From an uncultured Collinsella sp. (GTDB lineage: Bacteria > Actinomycetota > Coriobacteriia > Coriobacteriales > Coriobacteriaceae), in NCBI GenBank assembly GCA_900755005.1, contig CAAEEX010000059.1, positions 1-19,788 on the forward strand: a stretch of DNA of 19,788 nucleotides. The letters are read 5' to 3'. The position numbers were made by a program, and so were the translations under genes. Position 1 is the stretch's first letter. Each line of letters starts with the position of its first letter. Below are positions 1-7,513 of the stretch, piece by piece. A model generated the notes under the pieces. It saw nothing but the letters and a program-made list of their open reading frames with translations, searched no databases and was not told the origin of the DNA.

Positions 1-539
1 CGGGCTGCGGCCTGGACTCCGCCCGCCTGCGCACCGAGATTTCCAAAAAGGTCGGCGTGAGCCCCAAGTCCATCGACGCCTACATGATCGGCGAGCACGG
101 CTTTAGCCAGCTGGCCGCCTTTAAGGCCGCAACCATCGCCGGCAAGAGCCTCAACGAGCTCCAGGCCGAGAACCCCGACAAGTATGCCTTCGACCACATG
201 GAGATCGAGGAGCTCGCGCGCAAGGGCGGCTACGTAACCTACCAGGGCAAGCAGTGCACCGAGTACGCCGTCGCCAACTCCGCCGCGCGCGTCTGCGCCG
301 CTGTGCTGCACAACGAGCACGCCGTGCTTTCGGCATCCACGCTCATGACCGGCCAGTATGGCGAGGAGGGTATCTTTACCTCCCTGCCGTGCGTGATCGG
401 CGCCGAGGGCGTCGAGGAGGTCTACACGCTCGACCTGTCCGAGCACGAGCTCGAGGGCTTCCACAAGAGCTGCCAGCACATCCGCGACAACATCGCCCAG
501 CTCGACTGGTGGGACGCCGAGGCCTACGACGCCAAGTAA
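1..539 (+). CDS. L-lactate/malate dehydrogenase family protein, C-terminal part (5' end outside window)
   Basis: NAD-dependent 2-hydroxyacid dehydrogenase that would interconvert pyruvate and lactate (or oxaloacetate and malate) in the cytoplasm. The open frame is already running at base 3, so the gene starts before the window; only about 178 residues of a family that is usually 310-320 long are visible. The segment LDSARLR followed by IGEHG matches the substrate-arginine and catalytic-histidine region of the LDH/MDH fold. The end, with IFTSLPCVIGAEGVEEVY and a helix rich in acidic residues, is the usual C-terminal substrate domain. A GTG at 57 is an internal valine, not a start. A strong terminator follows 43 bases after the stop. 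Whether lactate or malate is preferred depends on residues near position 100 that are outside the window; the look of the C-terminus favours lactate slightly. Confidence 0.85.
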   Translation, partial: GCGLDSARLRTEISKKVGVSPKSIDAYMIGEHGFSQLAAFKAATIAGKSLNELQAENPDKYAFDHMEIEELARKGGYVTYQGKQCTEYAVANSAARVCAAVLHNEHAVLSASTLMTGQYGEEGIFTSLPCVIGAEGVEEVYTLDLSEHELEGFHKSCQHIRDNIAQLDWWDAEAYDAK

Positions 540-581
540 GCGTCGGTTGCCGCGACACCTCGTGAATCTAAGCGCGATACC

Positions 582-623
582 AAGCGGGCCGCGCCGGAAT
601 ACTACCGGCGCGGCCCGCTTTTT
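582..623 (+). terminator. Rho-independent terminator of the dehydrogenase gene
   Basis: A perfect 16-bp GC-rich stem (582-597 with 605-620), a 7-base loop and a run of five T at 619-623. The T run is on the plus strand only, so it mainly ends the dehydrogenase transcript. The stem could also slow transcripts arriving from the convergent SIS gene. Confidence 0.9.
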
Positions 624-672
624 GACTCACACGGCACGCTTGCGAATCGAAGGTGAATGCTTTTCCCGTTAC

Positions 673-1641
673 TTAGTACTGCTCGATGCCCATGTAGCGA
701 CGAACCTCGGGGCTGTGATCGAACACCTTGCCGCGTGCGGCGCGCAGCTCGCAGCTCATGTTGTAGAAGAAGATCGGCTCCAGGTACGAACGCACGCTGG
801 CAGGCACCTCGCCCACGCCGTACTCGAGCGCGTCGAGCACCATGATCGTGTCGGTGTGCGTGTTGAGGAACGCAAGAGCGCGCTCCTCCATGGGGCGGCA
901 CTCGCCCGATCCGAGCTGCACAAAGTAGAATACGCCGGGCTCGGTGGCTTCGAACGGGCCATGGAAGTACTCGCCGGAGTGGATGTAGCAGCAGTGCTGC
1001 CACTGCATCTCCATGAGCGAGCAGATGGCCATAGCGTAGGTCTGGCTAAAGTTGGGGCCGGAGCCCAGGATATAGAAGAACTTGTGCTGCTGGCAGAGCT
1101 CGGCAAAGCGGGCGCCCAGCTCGGCGTTGACCTTCTCACGGGCGGCGGGCAGCAGCGCATCCATCTGCTTGAGGCCCTCATACATGTCGGCGAGTGCCTC
1201 GTAGCCTTCCTGCTGGTCGAGCAACTCGGCGGCGATCAGAGCGCCGATGCCCTGCGGCACCTCAGCCTGCGACACACCCTCACCCCACGGATAGACCCAG
1301 GTAGTCCACTTGCCGTTGTCGATCTTTGAGCCCTCGCAGTCGGTGAGGGCAACGACTTCGGCACCGGCGGCCAGCGCCATCTCGCAGCCGTCAACGACCT
1401 CTTGCGTGTTGCCGCTGTGGCTGCAGGCGATGACGAGCGACTTCTCGCCAAGACTCATGGGAGCCATCAGGCAAAACTCGCGTGCCGTGTAGACCGTCGA
1501 GGTAAACGTGGTGGCCTCACGCTTGAGCAGCTCGTTGGCCGGCATGAGATCGATCATCGAACCGCCACAGGCGATCCAAAAGACGTTCTCGATCTTGCCC
1601 TTGCGCTCGATGATTTCCTGAACCAGATCATGTGCGTTCAT
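673..1641 (-). CDS. SIS-domain sugar-phosphate deglycase/isomerase, FrlB/FraB-like (SIS1)
   Basis: A 322-residue protein with two SIS (sugar isomerase) domains, about residues 15-150 and 180-310. The phosphosugar loop of the first domain is HSGNT at 75-79. The second domain holds EMQW (E211) and EYFHGPFE (H227). These are 16 residues apart, the spacing of the catalytic Glu/His pair described for FraB and FrlB, which split 6-phosphorylated Amadori compounds into glucose 6-phosphate and an amino acid. The start has a good AAGGAGG site just upstream. It is related to the two other SIS proteins here but is the most diverged: its C-terminus ends RRYMGIEQY where the others end RRYMWKLxY. It stands alone, with its own promoter and paired operator-like repeats, next to a GntR gene. 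No kinase or transporter adjoins it, so it may rely on the PTS about 8 kb away. Exact substrate unknown; an aminosugar-phosphate deaminase or isomerase is the alternative. Confidence 0.8.
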   Translation of the reverse strand: MNAHDLVQEIIERKGKIENVFWIACGGSMIDLMPANELLKREATTFTSTVYTAREFCLMAPMSLGEKSLVIACSHSGNTQEVVDGCEMALAAGAEVVALTDCEGSKIDNGKWTTWVYPWGEGVSQAEVPQGIGALIAAELLDQQEGYEALADMYEGLKQMDALLPAAREKVNAELGARFAELCQQHKFFYILGSGPNFSQTYAMAICSLMEMQWQHCCYIHSGEYFHGPFEATEPGVFYFVQLGSGECRPMEERALAFLNTHTDTIMVLDALEYGVGEVPASVRSYLEPIFFYNMSCELRAARGKVFDHSPEVRRYMGIEQY

Positions 1642-1697
1642 GCTGATGCTCCTCCTTGTGGGGCGGCTTTGAACGACGACAGCTCGTACCTGCTGTC

Positions 1698-1714
1698 GTT
1701 CTATGTTGTCCTAT
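1698..1714. promoter_or_regulatory. Operator-like repeat, proximal copy (SIS1 promoter)
   Basis: GTTCTATGTTGTCCTAT, matching the copy at 1760-1776 in 16 of 17 positions. It touches the -10 box and covers the likely transcription start, a normal position for a repressor site. The adjacent GntR1 is the obvious candidate binder. Confidence 0.6.
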
Positions 1715-1742
1715 TTATAGCACGTGTAACAACGCCCGTGAA
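1714..1742 (-). promoter_or_regulatory. Probable sigma-70 type promoter of SIS1
   Basis: On the minus strand TTCACG (1742-1737) and TATAAA (1719-1714) are separated by exactly 17 bases. The -10 is a 5/6 and the -35 a 4/6 match to consensus. The predicted start lies inside the downstream operator-like repeat at 1698-1714. Confidence 0.6.
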
Positions 1743-1759
1743 GTCATCTCAGCAAATTT

Positions 1760-1776
1760 GTTCTATGTTGTTCTAT
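1760..1776. promoter_or_regulatory. Operator-like repeat, distal copy (SIS1 promoter)
   Basis: GTTCTATGTTGTTCTAT, lying upstream of the -35 box and 62 bp from the proximal copy, close to six helical turns, in the same orientation. Within the copy the heptamer GTTCTAT is itself repeated with a 10-base step. The spacing would let two bound dimers sit on the same face of the helix. Confidence 0.6.
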
Positions 1777-1785
1777 CTGTGGACG

Positions 1786-2550
1786 TTAGATGTCGAAGAC
1801 GTAGCGCGAGCCCACGATCTTTTGGCGGCCGAGCAGTAGAGGGCGCCCGCCGGCGTCGGTAAAGTAGGCCTCCATATAGAAGAGCGGCTCGCCGACCGGC
1901 ACCTCCAGCAGCGGGGCCGTCTGAGCATCGGCAAGCGCAATCTCCACGGTGCAGGGGTCGGACTTGAGCGGCGCGCGACCCGAATGCTCGGCAACGAGCG
2001 CAAAGATCGAATTGTCGGTAAGGCCATCGTCGGTCAGCGTTTGCAGATACGGATGGTCGGCTAGCACAAAGGCATTGTTCTCGAGCATGACGGGGACGCC
2101 GTCGGCCGTACGCACGCGCTCGACCACGATAAGCTCGCAGCCGGGCTCCACGCCGAAAAACACGGCATCCTCGTGCGTCGCCGCAACCACCGTGCGCGAC
2201 ACCAGGCGCGCGCCCGCCACCATATCGTTGGCGGCACAGCCCTCGGTAAAGCTCTGTACATCGCCTTTCTGGACAATCTTGCGCTTGAGCTTGGGAGCGC
2301 ACACAAAGGTACCCCTCCCCTGTTGGCGGTTGAGGTACCCCGCGCGCGACAGCTCCTCGATGGCGCGGCGCACGGTAATGCGCCCCACGCCGTAGGACTT
2401 CGCGAGCTCCATCTCGGATGGAATGCGCGAGCCGGTCGGATACACGCCGCGCGAGATCTCGCCCTTTAGGTCGTCCATAACCTGCTGATACAGCGGCACG
2501 GCGGGCACCTCGGCGCGCTCGGAACGCTCGGTTTTGCTCTCGGTTGCCAT
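1786..2550 (-). CDS. GntR/HutC-family transcriptional regulator with UTRA domain (GntR1)
   Basis: A 254-residue regulator. Residues 19-84 form the GntR winged helix: PLYQQVMDDLKGEI, then RIPSEMELAKSYGVGRITVRR, then the wing RQQGRGTFV. Residues about 100-250 form a UTRA ligand-binding domain, which in this family senses a phosphorylated sugar or similar small molecule. It lies just upstream of SIS1, whose promoter carries two copies of a 17-bp repeat, so it probably represses SIS1. It is clearly related to GntR2 (shared QQGRGTFV, RVRTADG and VGSRYV motifs), suggesting related effectors. Its start codon is only 3 bases beyond the recQ stop, and its ribosome site (GGATGGAG) lies within the recQ 3' end, so it is transcribed with recQ. 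I see no copy of the 17-bp repeat upstream of recQ, so autoregulation is not evident. Confidence 0.88.
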   Translation of the reverse strand: MATESKTERSERAEVPAVPLYQQVMDDLKGEISRGVYPTGSRIPSEMELAKSYGVGRITVRRAIEELSRAGYLNRQQGRGTFVCAPKLKRKIVQKGDVQSFTEGCAANDMVAGARLVSRTVVAATHEDAVFFGVEPGCELIVVERVRTADGVPVMLENNAFVLADHPYLQTLTDDGLTDNSIFALVAEHSGRAPLKSDPCTVEIALADAQTAPLLEVPVGEPLFYMEAYFTDAGGRPLLLGRQKIVGSRYVFDI

Positions 2551-2553
2551 AGT

Positions 2554-4530
2554 TTACGCTCCATCCCGTGCGTGCTCGGATTCAAACTCTTCAATCGCCG
2601 TCATAAACTGCTCGCCAAAGCTGTCGGCCTTTTTCTCACCAATACCGTTGACCTGGATAAGCTCGTCGCGCGTCTGCGGGCGCAGGCGGCACATGCCGCG
2701 CAGGGCCTTGTCGGAGAAGACCATATACGGCGCTATCTCGAGCTCGGTCGAGATCTCCTTGCGGAGTGCCCGCAGACGCTCGAACAGCTCGGCGTCGTCG
2801 CCCACGCGCGGACGCTGGTCCAGCTCGGCTTCCTCGCGCAGCAGGTCCACCGCACGACGGGCGCGCGCTGAGGCCTTGCGCTTGGACGCGCGACGCTTAA
2901 CGGTAAAGACGAACGCCTCGTCCTCGACCTCGCCGGCACGCGGACCCAGTCCCACGACCGGGTACTGCCCCTGCGAGGTGGCCAAATAACCGCGACCGCA
3001 CAGCTGGCCGATGATGTCCTTGATGCGCCCGACCGATTCGCTCGACAGCTCACCGTAGCCGCGGTCCTCGTCCAGATGCATCTGGCGAATGTGCTCGGTG
3101 TTGCCGCCGTGAAGCACGTCGGCGATCAGCGACTTGCCAAAGCGCATGGGTCGCGTGGCCACATAGCGCACGGCGGCGCGGGCCATGTCGGTGACGTCCT
3201 CGACCTCGAACTGCGTGAGACAGTTGCTGCAGTTGCCGCAGCCCTCGGCGTCGTCTGCCGTGCCGCCCGCGGCGGCTGCCGCATGCTCGGCCGCGGCCTC
3301 GTCGCCAAAGTAGCGCAGCATGTATTCGCGCAGACAGCCGGTGGTATTGCAGTAGCCCTCCATCTGGCTGAGCAGGCGATAACGGTTCTGGAGCGCCCAC
3401 GCGCGCTGCTCGTCGTCAAGCGCCTCGTCGGCCGCATCGCCGCGGTTGATCAAAAAGCGGCGCATGCGGAAATCGTTGCCGTTCCACAGCAGGTGACAGC
3501 TTGCCGGATCGCCATCGCGGCCGGCGCGGCCCGCCTCTTGGTAGTACGCCTCTATGCTCTCGGGCACGTTGTTGTGGATCACGTAGCGCACGTTGGGCTT
3601 GTCGATGCCCATGCCAAAGGCGTTGGTGGCAACCATCACCTGGATATCGTCGTCGATAAAGGCGCGCTGGCTTTGGCGGCGGGCGTCGTTGCCCATGCCG
3701 GCATGGTAACGGCCCACGCGAATGCCGCTGGGTCCCAGCGCCTCGGCAAGCTCGCCTGCCAGCGCGTCGACCGTCTTGCGGGTGGAGCAATACACGATGC
3801 CGCTCTCGCTCGAATGCGCGATCACGTAGTCGCGCACCCACGCGGTCTTGGCCTTGTCGCCCATCTCCTCACAACCAAAGTAGAGGTTCTTACGGTCGAA
3901 GCCCGTCACCACCGTTGCGGGATTTTGCAGGCCGAGCATCTGCTGAATGTCCGCACGCACGCGCTCGGTCGCCGTAGCGGTAAAGGCCGCCACGATGGGG
4001 CGCTGCGGCAGCGAATCGATAAACTCGCGAATCTGCAGGTAGGCGGGCCGGAAATCCTGACCCCACTGGCTTACGCAGTGAGCCTCGTCAATGGCAACGA
4101 GCGGCACGCCAATGCCGCCGGCGGCTGCGGCTTCCTGCGCAAAGGCGAGAAAGCGCGGCTCGAGCAGGCGCTCGGGCGCCACGTACATAAGCTGGTAGCG
4201 GCCCTCGCGCGCCCGCTTGAGCACGGTATTCTGCTGGGGCTGAGTAAGGCTGGAGTTGAGATAACTGGGGCGCGCACCCGCCGCGAGCAGCGCGCGGGTC
4301 TGGTCCTCCATAAGCGACAGCAGCGGGCTCACCACAAAAGTGATGCCGGGCAGCATAAGTGCGGGCACCTGGTAGCAGATAGACTTACCGGCGCCCGTGG
4401 GCATGACGCCGAGTGCATCGCGACCGGCAAGGATCGCATCGACCATGCGGTCCTGGCCCGGGCGAAACGAGGTGTAGCCAAAATAGGCGCCGAGCGTGTC
4501 GAGGGCCATCTGCTGCATGCTATCGGTCAT
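2554..4530 (-). CDS. recQ: ATP-dependent DNA helicase RecQ
   Basis: A 658-residue 3'-5' superfamily 2 helicase for recombination and stalled-fork repair. Visible motifs: Walker A PTGAGKS (44-50), DEAH (148-151) followed by the aromatic-rich loop CVSQWGQDFRP, FTATAT (motif III, near 185), and QEAGRAGRDG (motif VI, 331-340). A zinc site of the RQC region follows, with C394, C399, C431, C434 and C437. The C-terminal HRDC domain spans about 580-650 and includes LIQVNGIGEKKADSFG. Length and domain order are normal for bacterial RecQ. The insert between C399 and C431 is alanine-rich. A perfect TATAAT lies upstream and AGGAAA precedes the ATG. GntR1 follows after 3 bases in the same unit, an unusual partner for a repair helicase. 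Confidence 0.96.
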   Translation of the reverse strand: MTDSMQQMALDTLGAYFGYTSFRPGQDRMVDAILAGRDALGVMPTGAGKSICYQVPALMLPGITFVVSPLLSLMEDQTRALLAAGARPSYLNSSLTQPQQNTVLKRAREGRYQLMYVAPERLLEPRFLAFAQEAAAAGGIGVPLVAIDEAHCVSQWGQDFRPAYLQIREFIDSLPQRPIVAAFTATATERVRADIQQMLGLQNPATVVTGFDRKNLYFGCEEMGDKAKTAWVRDYVIAHSSESGIVYCSTRKTVDALAGELAEALGPSGIRVGRYHAGMGNDARRQSQRAFIDDDIQVMVATNAFGMGIDKPNVRYVIHNNVPESIEAYYQEAGRAGRDGDPASCHLLWNGNDFRMRRFLINRGDAADEALDDEQRAWALQNRYRLLSQMEGYCNTTGCLREYMLRYFGDEAAAEHAAAAAGGTADDAEGCGNCSNCLTQFEVEDVTDMARAAVRYVATRPMRFGKSLIADVLHGGNTEHIRQMHLDEDRGYGELSSESVGRIKDIIGQLCGRGYLATSQGQYPVVGLGPRAGEVEDEAFVFTVKRRASKRKASARARRAVDLLREEAELDQRPRVGDDAELFERLRALRKEISTELEIAPYMVFSDKALRGMCRLRPQTRDELIQVNGIGEKKADSFGEQFMTAIEEFESEHARDGA

Positions 4531-4561
4531 GGTTTCCTAACGTCAGAATCATCTGCCGCCG

Positions 4562-4567
4562 ATTATA
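4562..4567 (-). promoter_or_regulatory. -10 box of the recQ-gntR promoter
   Basis: Perfect TATAAT on the minus strand, 31 bases upstream of the recQ ATG. No convincing -35 hexamer is visible at 16-18 bases. Confidence 0.5.
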
Positions 4568-4604
4568 CGCCGCCGCAGGGACAGCAGCACACGGCCGCTG
4601 CCCA

Positions 4605-4689
4605 GACTAGTCGTTGGGCGTTCTTAAACGACTAGTCATACAAGAACGTCCCCAACGACTAGTCATTTAAGAACGTCCCCAATGACTAC
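4605..4689. repeat. 27-nt-period tandem repeat with a flanking inverted copy
   Basis: Two full 27-base units (4627-4653, 4654-4680) and a partial third (4681-4689). Each unit has a palindrome-containing half, AACGACTAGTCAT, and a half ending AAGAACGTCCCC. The units differ at only two positions. An inverted partial copy (4605-4626) precedes them, so AACGACTAGTC forms an 11-bp inverted repeat around 4605-4637. This fills much of the gene-free stretch 4531-4923. A related 27-nt-period repeat occurs at 12735-12775. Confidence 0.85.
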
Positions 4690-4759
4690 TTTGGACCGTG
4701 GCAACGCCGATGTTCTGGCAACGACAGCGAGCGCCCGTCATTTGAGCCAAGGTGCCGTG

Positions 4760-4794
4760 AAATGAAAAGGCGCTGACCTTCTGGTCGCGCCTTT
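4760..4794 (-). terminator. Rho-independent terminator downstream of GntR2
   Basis: On the minus strand an 8-bp stem AAAGGCGC/GCGCCTTT (outer) and a 4-bp inner stem GACC/GGTC with one bulged base close on a 4-base loop, followed by TTTTCATTT. It lies about 130 bases beyond the GntR2 stop with the two tandem hairpins in between. The stem is symmetric enough to work weakly in the other direction too. Confidence 0.65.
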
Positions 4795-4828
4795 GAAATT
4801 GAACGGCAGATTGGCCAAATGCCGGGCA

Positions 4829-4917
4829 CGCAGCGTCGGCCGGTCCGTCGTTCGGCAGAACGACGGAACCAAAGGCGCAGCGTCGACCGGTCCGCCGTTC
4901 GTTAGAACGGCGGAACC
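4829..4917. repeat. Two tandem 42-nt hairpin units with a compensatory base-pair change
   Basis: Units 4829-4870 and 4876-4917 (47-base period) each contain a 10-bp stem with a 4-base loop: 4844-4853 with 4858-4867, and 4891-4900 with 4905-4914. The units differ at five positions: one outside the stem, two in the loop, and one on each stem arm, where a T-A pair becomes C-G. Pairing is therefore preserved. The pair lies immediately after the GntR2 stop codon and is not followed by a T run. Confidence 0.85.
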
Positions 4918-4923
4918 CCAGGG

Positions 4924-5643
4924 CTACATGACCATGACGTAGCGGCTGCCCACGTAGTACTGCTTGCCGAGCAAAACCGGTTCATCGTTGGGACCGATAA
5001 AACCGACACGCAAGTTGAGCAGCGGATCGTGCGGGGCAATGCCCAGCTCGGCCGCCTGCTCGGTGTTGGCGCGAACGGCCTCGACCGTGCGGTGGCCAAC
5101 CGAGACGATCGGGATGCCGCCGACGCGCTCGACCTCGGCAAAAATCGACTTGTCCTCAAGATCGGCCGTCAGCAGCTCGCGATACTGGTCAAACGGCACA
5201 AAGACGTTTTCCTCAAAGATGGGCTCGCCGTCGGCCGTACGCACGCGCTTGATGTGCAGCAGCAGCGCATCCTTCGGCAGACCAAAGAATTCCATCTCGT
5301 TTTGACGCGCCGGCACAATCTGGCGATCGACTACATGCGCGCCCGCCTTCATGCCATTGTCAGCACATAGCGCGGTAAACGTCTGCAGCAGCGAGGCATG
5401 GAACTGGCGATTGATGTGCGGCGTGGCGACGAAGGTGCCGCGTCCCTGCTGCTTAACCAGGTAGCCATCGGAGCACAGCTCCTCAACGGCACGGCGCACG
5501 GTGATGCGGCTCACCTCATACTGTTCGGCAAGCTCGAGCTCGGACGGAATGCGCTCCTTGGGTGTATAAACACCTTTCTCGATCGCGTCCTTGATCTCGT
5601 CGTAAATCTGCTGGTAAAGCGGTGCGTTTTTAGGTGCGGACAT
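4924..5643 (-). CDS. GntR/HutC-family transcriptional regulator with UTRA domain (GntR2)
   Basis: A 239-residue regulator. The winged helix is at about 9-74 (PLYQQIYDEIKDAI, RIPSELELAEQYEVSRITVRR, wing KQQGRGTFV); the UTRA effector domain is at about 95-235. It is a close relative of GntR1. The ATG at 5643 has only a weak ribosome site (GAGTGA). The sequence TATAACGTCT in its own upstream region also occurs in the PTS promoter, and the core TATAACG occurs twice in the EamA promoter. I infer that it controls itself, the PTS-SIS2 operon and the EamA transporter, probably as a repressor relieved by a sugar phosphate. It lies downstream of YitT on the same strand with a 104-base AT-rich gap holding its own control region. 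Confidence 0.88.
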   Translation of the reverse strand: MSAPKNAPLYQQIYDEIKDAIEKGVYTPKERIPSELELAEQYEVSRITVRRAVEELCSDGYLVKQQGRGTFVATPHINRQFHASLLQTFTALCADNGMKAGAHVVDRQIVPARQNEMEFFGLPKDALLLHIKRVRTADGEPIFEENVFVPFDQYRELLTADLEDKSIFAEVERVGGIPIVSVGHRTVEAVRANTEQAAELGIAPHDPLLNLRVGFIGPNDEPVLLGKQYYVGSRYVMVM

Positions 5644-5678
5644 ATCTGGTCACTCTTGTCAAAATAGCGAAATAACTC

Positions 5679-5695
5679 ATACGTATATAACGTCT
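5679..5695. promoter_or_regulatory. Putative operator upstream of GntR2
   Basis: Palindrome ATACGTAT (5679-5686) runs into TATAACGTCT (5686-5695), within an AT-rich island that stands out from the GC-rich surroundings. The decamer TATAACGTCT is repeated exactly at 11393-11402 in the PTS promoter. I could not assign a confident -35/-10 pair here. Confidence 0.5.
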
Positions 5696-5747
5696 TTTTA
5701 CATGTTACCTCACTTTGATAAAACGATATACCGCATACAGCAAATCC

Positions 5748-6755
5748 CTACTTACCGTCGTCCTGCTGCAGGCTGTCCTGCTCGCTCAGGCGCGCCTGCC
5801 TGCTGGCCATGCGCGCAGGCTTATCCGGATCGGGCACGGCCGTGGGCATAGGTTCGTCAACATGACCGCCCCACCAGCCGCCTACAAAGTTGAGCGTGTG
5901 GAACACGTTGATCACGGCGCCGGGATCCACGTCGCACACCAGCTTGACGATGTCCTGGCTCTCGTAGGTCGAGACAACGGTGTGCAGCAGGTACATCTTC
6001 TCGCGGCTATACCCGCCAACAACCTCGGCGCAGCTAATGCCGTGCTGAAAATGGTCGACGTAAGCCGTCATGATCTCGTCGGCCTTGCGCGTCGTAATCT
6101 GCAGCGTCACGCGGTCGTAACGGCGATAGAAACTGTCGATGGTCTTGGTCGAAATAAACTGGAACACGATGGAATAGGCCGCGTTGTCCCAGCCAAATAT
6201 AAAGCCAAAGATCGCCAGGATAGCGCAGTTAAAGCCAAAGATGACGCCCCAGATGGTCTTGCCCGTGTGGTTGGACACCCACAGCGCGATAAAGTCGGTG
6301 CCGCCGGTCGACGCGCCCGACTTAAGCGCGATGGCAGCGCCCAGGCCCGAGACCACGCCGCCAAAAATGATGAGCATGATCTTGTCGCCCAAAAACGGCG
6401 CAAAGTGAAAAATGTTGAGGAACAGCGACGAGAGCGCAACCTGCGTCATCGAGAAGATGACGAAGCGTTTGCTGATGCCGCTCCAGCACAGAAGCGCCAC
6501 GGGAATATTGAGCGCGAGCATGCCGAGCGAGGTGTCGATATGAACGCCGCCGAGTGAGGTGACGCGATCGAGGAGGACCGCGACGCCGGTGAGACCGCTC
6601 GGAAGCAGGTCGGCGGGCTGAATGAACGCCTGGATCAGGAAGGTCTGCAGAATAGCGGATATGGTGACCGCCACCGCCGTGATGGCGCGACGGACGATGG
6701 TAAGACGACCGAGCACGAGCACGCGGTCCGTGAGCTTATCGATGGCGTTCGCCAC
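5748..6755 (-). CDS. YitT-family membrane protein (DUF161 plus DUF2179)
   Basis: About 335 residues. The N-terminal two thirds hold five or six hydrophobic segments (for example TAVAVTISAILQTFLIQAF, IMLIIFGGVVSGLGAAIAL and IWGVIFGFNCAILAIFGF). The signature GASTGGTDFIALWV between them is typical of YitT membrane proteins. The C-terminal third (TTRKADEIMTAYVDHFQHGI, then MYLLHTVVSTYE) is a soluble DUF2179-type domain. The start chosen is the GTG at 6755, because AAAGGAG lies 5 bases before it; an upstream ATG at 6830 falls within the preceding gene's terminator and adds an unlikely 25-residue leader. The family's transported substrate is not known. It sits between a HAD phosphatase and GntR2, all on one strand, but a terminator separates it from the HAD gene. 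Confidence 0.85.
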   Translation of the reverse strand: MANAIDKLTDRVLVLGRLTIVRRAITAVAVTISAILQTFLIQAFIQPADLLPSGLTGVAVLLDRVTSLGGVHIDTSLGMLALNIPVALLCWSGISKRFVIFSMTQVALSSLFLNIFHFAPFLGDKIMLIIFGGVVSGLGAAIALKSGASTGGTDFIALWVSNHTGKTIWGVIFGFNCAILAIFGFIFGWDNAAYSIVFQFISTKTIDSFYRRYDRVTLQITTRKADEIMTAYVDHFQHGISCAEVVGGYSREKMYLLHTVVSTYESQDIVKLVCDVDPGAVINVFHTLNFVGGWWGGHVDEPMPTAVPDPDKPARMASRQARLSEQDSLQQDDGK

Positions 6756-6817
6756 GTAGGCTCCTTTCGAAGGCAGATGTAATTGTGGGGCATGTCGGCG
6801 ATTGTAACAGGAGTAAG

Positions 6818-6859
6818 AAAAAACCACCACAAAGGTGCCTGTCCCCTTTGTGGTGGTTT
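6818..6859 (-). terminator. Rho-independent terminator after the HAD gene (dispersed hairpin module)
   Basis: Perfect 13-bp stem AAACCACCACAAA/TTTGTGGTGGTTT (6821-6833 with 6847-6859) around a 13-base loop containing GGTGCCTGTCCCC. On the minus strand it is followed by a run of six T. It begins only four bases after the HAD stop codon. Essentially the same 40-base module ends the GntR3 and GNAT genes at 14816-14856. Confidence 0.88.
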
Positions 6860-6863
6860 GCTG

Positions 6864-7493
6864 CTAGATGGCAGAAAGGATGTCGGCGAGGTTGTCGATG
6901 ATGGTATCGGCGGCGGACTGGTCCAGGTTGACGCCCTCGTGCGGACGCAAAGCCAAAACGCGAGCACCGGAGCGCTTGCCTGCCTCGATACCCATCGGCG
7001 AGTCCTCGATGACCAGGCACTCGGCCGGCTCCACGCCCAGCGCCTCCATGGCGCGCAGGTAGATCTCGGGGTCGGGCTTAAACGCGCTGCACTCGTGGCC
7101 GCTGATGGTGTAGTCCAGCACGTCGGCGATACCGGCGATCTCCACCAGCTCGTCAATCAGCTCGCGATAGGACGAGCTCGCGATGGCACACTTCACGCCG
7201 CGCTCGTGCAGTTCGCGCATCACCGGCTCTGTCTGCTCGTTGAGCAGCTCGGCATACGGAACGGGATGGACTGGGCTGTAGACCTGCTTGTACTCCACGC
7301 GCAGGCGCTCGCGCAACTCAACATCGTCGGGCACCAGCGCCTGCCAAATGGCCGGCTCGTTAGACCCCGAGAGATCGGGGATCTCGTCAAAGTGGAACCC
7401 CTTCTCCTCCATAAACGCCACGCGGCGGCGGTTGTAGAACCACTCGGTATCGACCAGCACGCCGTCCATATCAAACAGCACTGCCTTGATCAT
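6864..7493 (-). CDS. HAD-superfamily phosphatase/phosphoglucomutase-like hydrolase
   Basis: A 209-residue cytoplasmic HAD hydrolase of the beta-phosphoglucomutase/sugar-phosphatase type with a helical cap. Motif I is DMDGVLVDTE with nucleophile D8 and D10; motif II is S107 in ASSS; motif III is K139 in KPDPE; motif IV is E163-D164 in EDSPMGIEAG. Two in-frame ATGs are possible. I prefer 7493 because GAGGAG lies 6-7 bases before it, whereas it is almost fused to the ATG at 7499. It follows SIS2 on the same strand but a terminator (7514-7548) lies between, so co-transcription would need read-through. A role in handling sugar phosphates released by SIS2 is possible but only inferred. Confidence 0.88.
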   Translation of the reverse strand: MIKAVLFDMDGVLVDTEWFYNRRRVAFMEEKGFHFDEIPDLSGSNEPAIWQALVPDDVELRERLRVEYKQVYSPVHPVPYAELLNEQTEPVMRELHERGVKCAIASSSYRELIDELVEIAGIADVLDYTISGHECSAFKPDPEIYLRAMEALGVEPAECLVIEDSPMGIEAGKRSGARVLALRPHEGVNLDQSAADTIIDNLADILSAI

Positions 7494-7513
7494 ACGCATC
7501 TCCTCTCAAGCGC

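Noticed and set aside
3076..4635. A 519-codon plus-strand open frame opposite recQ
   Set aside because: Antisense shadow of RecQ helicase domains; also runs into the repeat region upstream.
4605..4689. Possible small CRISPR array
   Set aside because: Only two and a third 27-base units, no unique spacers and no cas genes nearby; it is a simple tandem repeat.
6756..6830. An upstream ATG giving YitT 25 more residues
   Set aside because: That leader lies in the terminator of the HAD gene and has no ribosome site, while AAAGGAG precedes the GTG at 6755.
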